Both the position numbers and the translations under genes were made by a program. From an uncultured Pseudoteredinibacter sp. (GTDB taxonomy: Bacteria > Pseudomonadota > Gammaproteobacteria > Pseudomonadales > Cellvibrionaceae): a stretch of DNA of 64,000 bases. The DNA lies in assembly GCF_947500695.1 (NCBI RefSeq), contig NZ_CANMSS010000007.1:124001-188000 (forward strand), in the 5' to 3' direction. The notes beneath the pieces were generated by a model. The model was given only the letters and a program-made list of their open reading frames with translations, was not told where the DNA came from and did not search any database. Below, one piece after another: positions 1-8,463 of the stretch (position 1 is its first letter; each line of letters begins with the position of its first letter).

Positions 1-50
1 CTTTGTGTAAAACCTTAATTTTATCGCTTTCAATCTTATGGATTTTCAGC

Positions 51-3000
51 ATGCCCATTAAAAAAATTCTTATAGCCAACCGCTCTGAAATTGCCCTTCG
101 TATTGCCCGTAGTTGCCATCTAACGGGGGTAAGCAGTGTGGCCGTTTTTGCTGAAGATGATGCCCAATGTTTACATGTTAAAGCTGCGGATGAGTCTGTA
201 GCTCTAAAAGGCCGTGGTACGGCGGCCTATCTAAATATTGAAGCGTTGATAGCGGCGGCAAAGGCAATAGGGGCTGATGCTATACACCCGGGCTATGGCT
301 TTCTCTCAGAAAGTGCGGATTTTGCAGAGGCTTGTCGTGCAGCTGATCTCTGTTTTATTGGCCCTGACTCTGAGTTATTAAAAAAACTAGGTGATAAAGC
401 CAGTGCGCGCCTACAAGCTGAGCAAGCCAATATGCCCATGTTAGCGGGCATTAATCGGCCCTGTAGCCTAGTAGAGGTAACTGAGTTTTTTAGTCAGCAT
501 CAGCACAATGGCGTAATGATCAAGGCGCTGGCTGGTGGTGGTGGCCGAGGAATAAGGCCCGTGCGTCAGCAGGACGATTTGGCTGCTGCATATGAAGCTT
601 GCCAGCGTGAAGCCCAGATTAGCTTTGCAAATGCTGATGTTTATGTTGAGCAGTTGCTGACTGAGGCAAGACATATTGAGGTGCAAATACTGGGGGACGG
701 TCAAAAAGCTACGCATTTGGCTGAGCGAGAGTGTACTTTGCAGCGGCGTAATCAAAAGATTATCGAGATAGCTCCAAGCCCGAGTTTAAGCCAAAGTCAG
801 CGAGATCGAATACATAATGCGGCTGTGCATTTTGCCGAGAAGTTGGGCTACCGAGGTTTAGGTACTTTTGAATTTCTAGTAGATGCCAATAATCCAGATA
901 GTTTTTACTTTTTAGAGGTCAACCCACGCATTCAGGTTGAGCATACCGTAACCGAGCAATTATTTGATGTCGATTTGGTTGCCATTCAAATTGCGCTCGC
1001 CGAAGGCAAGACCCTGGCTGAGTTGGGCTTCCCCCTTAAGCGCAGCAATAATAATTTTGCCATTCAAGCTCGCGTTAATTTAGAAGCTTGGGATGCTGAA
1101 GGAAACAGTAAAGCCAGTGCAGGTTTGTTGTCACAATATATGCCTCCTAAAGGCGCAGCTATTCGAGTAGATGATTGTGCATATGTCGGATTCAATTATA
1201 GCCCGGCTTATGACCCAATGATTGCCAAAGTAATTGCTACAGCCGCCGATTATCGAAGTGCATTGCGTTTGTTGAATAGAGCGATTAGTGAGTTTGATAT
1301 TCAAGGGGTAAGCCATAATTTGTCATTGCTTAGTAATCTCTGTCAGCACTCTGCGGTGATTAATAATGAAGTGGATACTAAGTTCGTAGAGCAACATTTG
1401 CTGGGCTTGCTAGAGGACAATAATAGCGGCCGTTTTATTATCGAATCCGAGGCAGCAAATAAATCAAATACTAAAGGTGCTGCGGTAGAAGTAGCAGAAG
1501 GCTGCGAGCTACATAAAGCCAGTACGGCGGCGGTTGTTTCCAGCCTCAATGTGTCTCTTGGTGATGTGGTTCAAAAGGGGCAGGTGATCGCGATTCTGGA
1601 AGCTATGAAAATGGAGTTTCCAGTCGAAGCGCTTTGCGCTGGTGAGGTTAAACAGTTGTTTGTTGCCGAAGGTGATGCGGTTAACGAAGATGCAGCATTA
1701 ATCAGTATTTTTAAGGATGAACAGCTAGAACAATTAGGCAGTAGCGAAGAAGCGCTTGATCTCGATACTGTTCGAGACGACCTTCAAGAAGTCATTGATC
1801 GACACAATAAAACCTTGGATGAATTCCGTGAGGCGGCTATTACAAAGCGCCATGCTAAAGGGATGCGCAGTGCCCGCGAGAATATTAATGATTTGATAGA
1901 CCCAGGCAGTTTTAATGAATACGGCGCTATGGCGATCGCCGCACAACGGAAAATAAAATCGGTAGAAGAGCTGATTGAGCAAAGCCCTGCTGATGGCTTG
2001 ATTGGCGGCACCGCTTCGGTAAACGGCGATTTGTTCTCTGACGACAAGTCCCGTTGTATGGTCTTGTCCTACGATTACACTGTATTTGCTGGCACCCAAG
2101 GTTTAATGAACCATAAAAAGACCGATCGAATTTTAGGTTTAGCAAAACAATGGCAGCTGCCAACAATTTTCTTTGCTGAAGGTGGTGGTGGTCGTCCATC
2201 TGATACAGATTTTGCCGGCGTTGCTGGCCTCGATTGCCATACGTTTTCGGCGATGGCAGAGCTTTCTGGTTTAGTACCAACCGTCGGTATTGTGGCGGGC
2301 CGATGTTTTGCGGGTAATGCGGCCTTGTTTGGTGTCTGTGATGTCACCATCGCAACCAAAAACGCTACAGTAGGGATGGGTGGCCCTGCAATGATTGAAG
2401 GCGGTGGCTTAGGGAGATACAGCCCAGAGGAAGTTGGACCGGTTGATGTCCTAGGCCCGAATGGTGTGCTCGATATTATTGTCGAGGATGAGGCTGAAGC
2501 CGTTACTACGGCGAAAAAGTACTTGTCTTATTTTCAGGGTAATTATGAGCAATGGCAGGCCCATGATGAGCGTTTGTTACGCCATGATATTCCACTCAAC
2601 CGCATGCAGGTTTACGATGTTAGGCAGTTAATTGAACATCTGGCTGATATTGATAGCGTATTGGAGCTAAGAGCAGGTTTTGCGAAAGGTATTATCACAG
2701 CTCTGGTTCGAGTTGAAGGTCGCCCAATGGGTTTGATTGCAAATAACCCTAAGCATTTAGGGGGAGCAATCGATGCTGAAGGCGGCGACAAAATGGCGCG
2801 CTTTATGCAACTTTGCGATGCCCATGATCTACCCATTGTTTCACTATGCGACACCCCAGGGTTTATGGTCGGCCCAGACTCTGAAGCGCAGGCAACGATT
2901 CGCCATATTTCACGAATCTTTGTAACAGCCTCCAGTATCACTGTGCCATACCTGACCTTAGTGACTCGCAAAGGTTATGGTTTGGGTGCACAGGCCATGG

Positions 3001-3326
3001 CTGCTGGCAGCTTTCACAACCCGATGTTAACGGCGGCTTGGCCATCAGGCGAGTTTGGCGCCATGGGAATTGAAGGTGCCGTGCGCTTAGGTGCCGCCAA
3101 GCAACTCGCAGCTATTGAAGATGAGCAAAAGCGCCAGCAAGTCTTCCAGAAAATGGTTGATAAGGTTTACGAGCAGGGCAAAGCTTTAAATATGGCAAGC
3201 TACCTAGAGATTGATGCCGTCATCGACCCGCTGGAATCTCGCCAGTGGATTAGCCGAGCCTTAAAGGCTACGCCAGCACTGCAAAAAAGAGATGGCAAAA
3301 AACGCCCTTGTATCGATACTTGGTAG
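51..3326 (+). CDS. Fused biotin-dependent acyl-CoA carboxylase (biotin carboxylase, biotinyl and carboxyltransferase domains)
   Basis: This single 1091-residue chain carries all three activities of a biotin-dependent acyl-CoA carboxylase. Residues 1-450 are a biotin carboxylase with an ATP-grasp glycine loop (GGGGRGIR near 160) and the EVNPRIQVEHTVTE motif. A biotinyl domain follows, with the EAMKMEF site whose lysine is about residue 520. From about 575 to the end is a carboxyltransferase with GGGGRPSD and CDTPGFMVG. The family makes malonyl- or methylmalonyl-CoA type products from acyl-CoA and bicarbonate; the acyl substrate cannot be read from sequence. I chose ATG at 51 because MPIKKILIANRSE is the standard N-terminus; the reading frame is open to the window start, so a longer form cannot be excluded. 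Most bacteria split these domains over two or more genes, although fused forms are known. Confidence 0.88.
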   Translation: MPIKKILIANRSEIALRIARSCHLTGVSSVAVFAEDDAQCLHVKAADESVALKGRGTAAYLNIEALIAAAKAIGADAIHPGYGFLSESADFAEACRAADLCFIGPDSELLKKLGDKASARLQAEQANMPMLAGINRPCSLVEVTEFFSQHQHNGVMIKALAGGGGRGIRPVRQQDDLAAAYEACQREAQISFANADVYVEQLLTEARHIEVQILGDGQKATHLAERECTLQRRNQKIIEIAPSPSLSQSQRDRIHNAAVHFAEKLGYRGLGTFEFLVDANNPDSFYFLEVNPRIQVEHTVTEQLFDVDLVAIQIALAEGKTLAELGFPLKRSNNNFAIQARVNLEAWDAEGNSKASAGLLSQYMPPKGAAIRVDDCAYVGFNYSPAYDPMIAKVIATAADYRSALRLLNRAISEFDIQGVSHNLSLLSNLCQHSAVINNEVDTKFVEQHLLGLLEDNNSGRFIIESEAANKSNTKGAAVEVAEGCELHKASTAAVVSSLNVSLGDVVQKGQVIAILEAMKMEFPVEALCAGEVKQLFVAEGDAVNEDAALISIFKDEQLEQLGSSEEALDLDTVRDDLQEVIDRHNKTLDEFREAAITKRHAKGMRSARENINDLIDPGSFNEYGAMAIAAQRKIKSVEELIEQSPADGLIGGTASVNGDLFSDDKSRCMVLSYDYTVFAGTQGLMNHKKTDRILGLAKQWQLPTIFFAEGGGGRPSDTDFAGVAGLDCHTFSAMAELSGLVPTVGIVAGRCFAGNAALFGVCDVTIATKNATVGMGGPAMIEGGGLGRYSPEEVGPVDVLGPNGVLDIIVEDEAEAVTTAKKYLSYFQGNYEQWQAHDERLLRHDIPLNRMQVYDVRQLIEHLADIDSVLELRAGFAKGIITALVRVEGRPMGLIANNPKHLGGAIDAEGGDKMARFMQLCDAHDLPIVSLCDTPGFMVGPDSEAQATIRHISRIFVTASSITVPYLTLVTRKGYGLGAQAMAAGSFHNPMLTAAWPSGEFGAMGIEGAVRLGAAKQLAAIEDEQKRQQVFQKMVDKVYEQGKALNMASYLEIDAVIDPLESRQWISRALKATPALQKRDGKKRPCIDTW

Positions 3327-3460
3327 GCCCCATATTAGATTGGCAGAGATACTGCTGAGCAGTTTATGCTTATAAGCAAATGAATGTTGGCGAAGTGCGT
3401 TTAGATGTATAGACTGCGCGCCTTGCTAAATTGCTGCATGATGCAGCCGAGGAGATAGTT

Positions 3461-3910
3461 ATGAACAGTATTTACCAAGATATCGATAGCGCTCTAGCGG
3501 GGCTCTTGGAAGGCGAAAGCGATTGGATCTGCAATCTATCCAATACCGCAGCTGTTCTATGGATGTATTTACCAGAGATTAACTGGGCAGGCTTTTATTT
3601 ACGCCAAGGCGACGAACTAGTTCTAGGGCCTTTTCAAGGCAAGCCCGCCTGCACGCGTATTCCTATTGGTCGTGGTGTTTGCGGCACCGCTGCTGCTGAG
3701 CTAGAGCCACAACTAGTGGCTGATGTACACGCTTTTGAAGGCCACATCGCTTGTGATGCCGCTTCTGAATCAGAAGTGGTTATTCCGATGATAAAAGATG
3801 GCGAGTTAATCGGAGTTCTGGATGTAGATGCCCCAGTTAAATCCCGATTCTCCCAAGAAGACGTTGTCGGCTTGCAGGCTGTTGTAGAAAGATTATTGGC
3901 TAACGCTTAA
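3461..3910 (+). CDS. msrC: Free methionine-(R)-sulfoxide reductase, GAF domain
   Basis: This 149-residue protein is one GAF domain and matches the free methionine-(R)-sulfoxide reductase family, which reduces oxidised free methionine in the cytoplasm using thioredoxin-type electrons. The three expected cysteines are at about 64 (PACTRIPIG), 74 (RGVCGTAA) and 98 (HIACDAASESEVV). The C-terminal part GVLDVDAP is typical. I chose ATG 3461 because GAGGAGATAG stands just before it; an upstream in-frame start at 3431 has no such support. It stands alone between the carboxylase and a convergent acyltransferase gene. Confidence 0.88.
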   Translation: MNSIYQDIDSALAGLLEGESDWICNLSNTAAVLWMYLPEINWAGFYLRQGDELVLGPFQGKPACTRIPIGRGVCGTAAAELEPQLVADVHAFEGHIACDAASESEVVIPMIKDGELIGVLDVDAPVKSRFSQEDVVGLQAVVERLLANA

Positions 3911-3960
3911 GCGAGCTTGAATTCTCATTACAAAAATTTAAAGCTTCTTCTTTAGCAGAA

Positions 3961-4070
3961 TGCTGAGCTTAGCCCTTGCTATGAAGGGGCATCTTCGACA
4001 TGGAGGAGATGCTGAGCTAGCATGGACGCTGCATTTTGCGACCCCCTCATAGCAAGGACTAAGCTCGGCA
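3961..4070. repeat. Imperfect 30-bp inverted repeat, possible small mobile repeat or terminator
   Basis: The arms 3961-3990 and 4041-4070 are complementary at 26 of 30 positions. The 50 bp between them hold a smaller hairpin (GCATCT and AGATGC near 3990-4013). The structure lies between two convergent genes, so it may end transcription from both sides, but it lacks a run of T and is far longer than a normal terminator. Its architecture resembles a REP or MITE-type unit. Only one copy is seen here. Confidence 0.5.
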
Positions 4071-4129
4071 GACGGTCAGGTCTGCACGATCCCATTTAAT
4101 AGTGGAACTAATAGCTCCAAGACATTAAG

Positions 4130-5842
4130 TTAATCACCAAGATAACGCTTACGCTTGGCCGCTTTCAACTTGCTCAAATCGGCAATAAACAAACCATCCA
4201 AGCAATCACCAAAATCCGGATCCACACTAAAGGTTAATAGCTGGAAACCATCACCTTCAAACAGCGCCGTGTACTGCTTAAAGAGTACCGGCATTTTATA
4301 ACCCGCCTCAACAAAACGTTCCTGCAGTAGCTTCATCGCCTCATCTTTATTTAAACCGTCGTAGTCGGCCGCTAATTCCTGCTGGCTTTCTAAACTCAAC
4401 TTATAGGGCTGATTGGCCGTCGCCCAGTTTTCCCTAGCGGCATAAAAGTGCTGATAGTAGTGCACCAGCTGATCCATTAGCGTACGTGGATAACGCGCAC
4501 TCATGCTAACCGGACCAATTAAGTAACGAATGTTCGGGTGATGACGCAGATAAGCTCCAATGCCCTGCCATAAATAATCCAAACTGGCCTTACCCCAATA
4601 ATCTGGATTTACAAAGCTGCGGCCTAGCTCCAAACCTTGCTCAAGATAAGGCGTGAAATCTTCACGGAATTCATAAAGCGAGCTAGTGTATAAGCCCTCA
4701 ACGCCTTGCTCCGCCATAATCTTACCCGCCTCGCCGATGCGATAAGCGCCAGCGATTTCGAGGCGTTTATTGTCCCATAGTACAAGATGGCGATAGCTTT
4801 TGTCGTATTTGTCCAGGTCTCGTTTACCGCCAGTACCCTCGCCAACTTTACGAAAAGCCACTTCACGTAAGCGGCCAATTTCCTTAATAAGAGAAGTACC
4901 GTTTTTGTAATCGGCCAGCAAGATGCGATTTTGATCGCGAGTTTCACCCAGTAGGCGTGCTTGATTTAACTCTTCGAGCAACTCTTGGCGATCTTCTGGG
5001 TGAGCAATGGTTTTTTCAGTAACAAAAATCGGCTGACGTCGCTTGCCTATTTTATAGAGATGCTTACGCAGGCGTTTAATAATGCCTCTATCGCCTAATT
5101 TTTCGTTGTTCAGTGCGCTGGCTGGAATTGCCTCGCCCACCCGAAATTGTATTTGGGCGGATTGCTTATTAAACATCTCTCGCGCTAGCAACGCGGTGCC
5201 TAAGGGCTTAAATAGCATAGAGGCGCTGTAGAACAACAAAGAGTTCTTAGCACCTATAAATACCGGTAATAAGGGCGCTTTTGCTTTACGAGCAAAGTGT
5301 AAAAAACCTGATCGCCAGCGAGTGTCTTTCACCCCAGTTGGGCGTGCGCGCGAAACTTCACCTGAAGGAAAAATGATAACCGCTTCCTCGCGCTCTAAGG
5401 CTTCCATAATGGCGCGATAGCTTTTGCGTGTGCCAGTGCCAGTCATATTGTCCAATGCAATAAAAAGCGGGTGCAGTGGGCTGAAATTCATCAGCATATC
5501 GTTGGCTACGATTTTAACATCTCGACGGACTTCACCAATCAAGCGCAAAATAGCCAAGCCATCTAAAGAGCCGATGGGGTGGTTGGCGATAATAACAACA
5601 CGCCCCTGGGATGGGATATTGTTGCGATCGCGTGAGCTTACAGAATAACTGAAATTAAAGTAATCGAAGACCTTATCGATAAACTCAAAGCCGCGTAGAT
5701 CGCCATGCTCTTCAAGAAAATCATTAATTTCTTCTGAGTGGGTTAGCTTCTTAATTAGCGACAGCGTGGGCTTGCGGATTAAGTCCGGCTGCTGGGAAAA
5801 GTTTGGAAATTTATTATTAACCGCTTGTTCGATGTCAATCAT
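4130..5842 (-). CDS. Two-domain lysophospholipid-type and GNAT-type acyltransferase, OlsF-like
   Basis: The protein joins two acyltransferases. The N-terminal half is PlsC-like, with the catalytic HX4D block NHPIGSLDG near residue 90 and FPSGEVSRARP some 70 residues later. The C-terminal half (from about 310) is a GNAT or haemolysin-like N-acyltransferase, with LVLWDNKRLEIAGAYRIGEA and FVNPDYWGKASLDYLWQGIG. This order is that of OlsF, which makes ornithine lipids by N-acylating an amino acid and then O-acylating the product. Lipid synthesis is inferred from architecture; the head group is not known. I chose ATG 5842 because AGGTAG lies 7 bp upstream; in-frame starts at 5863 and 5899 are possible. 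The gene faces msrC. Confidence 0.7.
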   Translation of the reverse strand: MIDIEQAVNNKFPNFSQQPDLIRKPTLSLIKKLTHSEEINDFLEEHGDLRGFEFIDKVFDYFNFSYSVSSRDRNNIPSQGRVVIIANHPIGSLDGLAILRLIGEVRRDVKIVANDMLMNFSPLHPLFIALDNMTGTGTRKSYRAIMEALEREEAVIIFPSGEVSRARPTGVKDTRWRSGFLHFARKAKAPLLPVFIGAKNSLLFYSASMLFKPLGTALLAREMFNKQSAQIQFRVGEAIPASALNNEKLGDRGIIKRLRKHLYKIGKRRQPIFVTEKTIAHPEDRQELLEELNQARLLGETRDQNRILLADYKNGTSLIKEIGRLREVAFRKVGEGTGGKRDLDKYDKSYRHLVLWDNKRLEIAGAYRIGEAGKIMAEQGVEGLYTSSLYEFREDFTPYLEQGLELGRSFVNPDYWGKASLDYLWQGIGAYLRHHPNIRYLIGPVSMSARYPRTLMDQLVHYYQHFYAARENWATANQPYKLSLESQQELAADYDGLNKDEAMKLLQERFVEAGYKMPVLFKQYTALFEGDGFQLLTFSVDPDFGDCLDGLFIADLSKLKAAKRKRYLGD

Positions 5843-5989
5843 AGTCAATCTACCTGTGCTCATTGCGGGTAGATTGCGCTCATAAAATGACCTGTACATG
5901 ACAGCTCGATGACATTTCTGTGACGCTGTGTTGTCCAGCCTTATTTGGTGGGGCTTTTGTTGAGAGAGTTTTTTGTTGAGAGAGTCTTG

Positions 5990-7099
5990 CTAAGCCAGGC
6001 TTCTCAGGTGCTTCAGTTGCTCCTTTAGCAGATCTAAATAAGGTGCTTTGATCGCATCGATATAGACATTGTGTTGATCTTCCGTGAACTCCAGCTGCTC
6101 AAGCACATGCCTGTCTTCAAGTAGGCGCTTATCTAGCAAAAGGCTGGCATGGCCTAAAGCGTCGAGTTGGCGGCGTTGCTCTTGGCTGTCGCGATAGGCC
6201 GAGAATAACTCACTGTAGCAGCCGCCTGCTGCTGGAGGAATAATGGCAGCTTTAAAGTGCAGCTTGATACCTTGGCGGCTGCTTCCTAATTCGACGAGCA
6301 GTTTTGTTGAGCAAATGGCATTGAAAATCCCTTGGTCATTATCGCCGGCTGAGCACTGCCTAAAGCCACAATGAAAAGAATCTCCATCCACCCACAGCAA
6401 TTCGCCTTGATACAAATTTAACACGGTTTGTAATTGCTGATTAAACTCGTCCAAAAGCTCCTGTAAAGCCGCGGCGCTCAGTTGCTTTTGGAGGCTGGCC
6501 AGGTTGCCGCTTTGCACTACTAGCCAAGCGCAGATCGGCGCTTCAGCTTCGGGAGTTACTAATAGGCTTTCTTGCTCTTGGCTGTTTTTATTCTGCTTGG
6601 CTTCATGGCGCTGCGGCTCAAGGTAAATATTGATAATGGCCGCTGCGAGTAATAATAGCGCGAGTAGCTGTAATCCATAGGCTTGAGGTTGTTGCAGCAA
6701 CTCTTGGCTATTTAAGCCAATGGTAACGTAACCGGCGACCGAGTCTTGTAGATTGATTGGCGCGCTAAAACTTTGCTGGGATTTATCGGCCCCTTTTTGT
6801 CTGGCGGTTTTGCCAGCTTGGGCGAGTAGCTTGTTGTCCACGCTGTGAAAGGTAACGCTGGCGATACCTTTTTCTTGTTTGGTGGCTTCGGCTAGAACCT
6901 GCAAGCTAACCAAATCTCGAGTAAGAGTTGGGTTTTCAGCTTGCTGGGCTAATTTGCGCGCGAGTACTGAGCCGTAATGCTGATTCAGCTCGATTTGTTG
7001 TTGCTTAAGCTGGTTCTGATTCGCCCAGCTTAAGATCAAGACCGTAACAAATGCGCCCAGCAAAAAGGCCGAAAGCTTGGGAATGGCGGGCAATTTCAT
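5990..7099 (-). CDS. AhpA/YtjB-like inner-membrane protein
   Basis: About 369 residues. A single N-terminal membrane anchor (AFLLGAFVTVLILSW) is followed by a predicted periplasmic part and a second hydrophobic stretch (LQLLALLLLAAAIINIYLE) near 150. The C-terminal cytoplasmic region has the spacing of a degenerate nucleotide-cyclase-type fold (WLVVQSGNLASL, LWVDGDSFHCGF). Gene order supports the family: E. coli smp (ytjB) and its relatives lie divergently beside serB, as here. The role of the family is poorly known. I prefer ATG 7099 (MKLPAIPKL) over 7183 because it places the hydrophobic anchor near the N-terminus. Confidence 0.65.
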   Translation of the reverse strand: MKLPAIPKLSAFLLGAFVTVLILSWANQNQLKQQQIELNQHYGSVLARKLAQQAENPTLTRDLVSLQVLAEATKQEKGIASVTFHSVDNKLLAQAGKTARQKGADKSQQSFSAPINLQDSVAGYVTIGLNSQELLQQPQAYGLQLLALLLLAAAIINIYLEPQRHEAKQNKNSQEQESLLVTPEAEAPICAWLVVQSGNLASLQKQLSAAALQELLDEFNQQLQTVLNLYQGELLWVDGDSFHCGFRQCSAGDNDQGIFNAICSTKLLVELGSSRQGIKLHFKAAIIPPAAGGCYSELFSAYRDSQEQRRQLDALGHASLLLDKRLLEDRHVLEQLEFTEDQHNVYIDAIKAPYLDLLKEQLKHLRSLA

Positions 7100-7390
7100 G
7101 GGCTGTAAATTACGTTCTCTAATAATTCGGTATAGGTTTAGCTGTTTTGACTTCTTTTCAACTAGCAGCTTCTTAACTAGCAAATCACAGTTATCTTACG
7201 CTTTTTGTCGTGAAATTGTAGTCAAGGTTCCAATTATAGCCCCTAAAAGTGAATCTGCGCTGGCTATAAGCGTTTGATATTCTAAACAAGCGTGGCCGCT
7301 TGGCCAACATGGCGATTCGAAAAGTAGAGCTTTATAAGGCGGGGGCTTTATAATGCCGTCTTCCCATAGCATAGATATAAAGTCACCATT

Positions 7391-8398
7391 ATGAGTACTC
7401 CCGCAATTTCTCTTAGCCAGAGCAGCCTGCGCTGTGATCTAGTACAAGAGCTGCTGGGCAGCCAGCAATCGCTGCCGCAAGCTGAGCAAAGCCCTTCTGC
7501 AGATCAGGCCCGATTAATCATCATGTCCACTGAGCTGGAAATTGAGCCTCTAAAAACGCTTTGGCGGAGCCTATTAGATTTAAACATTAAGCAGCTGTTG
7601 ATCGATAAGCTTTCTTCCCAAGCTTGGCAGCTACTGCTTGATGCACCTTTAAACCCAGATCAAGTCAGTAAAATAGCCACCCTAAAAAATCTTAGCCTTG
7701 AAGTCGGCATTGAAGTCAATTATTTAGCTGAAGGTGTCGCGCCTTTTATCCGCGAAGAGGGTGCTTTGGCTTGCTTTGATATGGACTCAACTCTGATACA
7801 GGTAGAGGTTATTGATGAGCTGGCCAAAGCCGCTGGCGTAGGGGAGCAGGTAGCTGCTGTTACAGAAGCGGCCATGCGTGGCGAGCTGGATTTTCGCGAG
7901 AGCTTTATTCAGCGTATGGCAACTCTACAGGGTTTGGACGAATCGGTATTGGCCAATATTGCGGCGAATATCCCATTGTCTCCCGGTATGCCAGAACTTA
8001 TCGCCGGACTTAAGGAGCTTGGGTTTAAAACGGCTATTTTCTCGGGTGGTTTTGATTATTTTGCTGGCCAGCTACAGCAGCGATTTGGTTTTGATCAAAT
8101 ATTTGCAAATCGCTTGGATATTGTTGATGGCAAGGTCACTGGTAAAGCGATTGGCGATATTGTTGATGCTCAGCGCAAAGCAGAGCTACTGGAGCAGTTG
8201 GCAGCTGAATACAGTGTGCCAATGAGCAGTACCATAGCGGTTGGTGATGGCGCCAATGATCTTTTGATGTTGGCGAAGGCGGGTATGGGTGTGGCGTATC
8301 GAGCCAAGCCAATCGTGAGAGAGCAAGCTGAGTTTAGTATTAGCACCCTAGGTTTGGATGCGGTGTTATATCTGCTTGCACAAAGCAAAGATAGCTAA
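7391..8398 (+). CDS. serB: Phosphoserine phosphatase
   Basis: SerB removes phosphate from O-phosphoserine in the last step of serine synthesis. The 335-residue protein has an N-terminal ACT-like regulatory half and a C-terminal HAD phosphatase. The catalytic block is FDMDSTLIQVEVIDE near residue 130. Later motifs are IFSGGFDYF and AVGDGANDLLML, which carries the magnesium-binding aspartates. The gene is divergent from the YtjB-like gene and is closed by a hairpin directly after the stop codon. Confidence 0.95.
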   Translation: MSTPAISLSQSSLRCDLVQELLGSQQSLPQAEQSPSADQARLIIMSTELEIEPLKTLWRSLLDLNIKQLLIDKLSSQAWQLLLDAPLNPDQVSKIATLKNLSLEVGIEVNYLAEGVAPFIREEGALACFDMDSTLIQVEVIDELAKAAGVGEQVAAVTEAAMRGELDFRESFIQRMATLQGLDESVLANIAANIPLSPGMPELIAGLKELGFKTAIFSGGFDYFAGQLQQRFGFDQIFANRLDIVDGKVTGKAIGDIVDAQRKAELLEQLAAEYSVPMSSTIAVGDGANDLLMLAKAGMGVAYRAKPIVREQAEFSISTLGLDAVLYLLAQSKDS

Positions 8399-8424
8399 CT
8401 ACTGGGCTTCCCAGCTAGTTTTTG
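8397..8424 (+). terminator. Rho-independent terminator after serB
   Basis: AACTACTGGG pairs with CCCAG and TAGTT across a CTT loop with one bulged C, followed by a short T run. It overlaps the serB stop codon and stands 40 bp before the convergent fimX end. Confidence 0.7.
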
Positions 8425-8463
8425 GGGTCATTTAGTTGGATTAAATGGCTTGGGCTGTACGCC

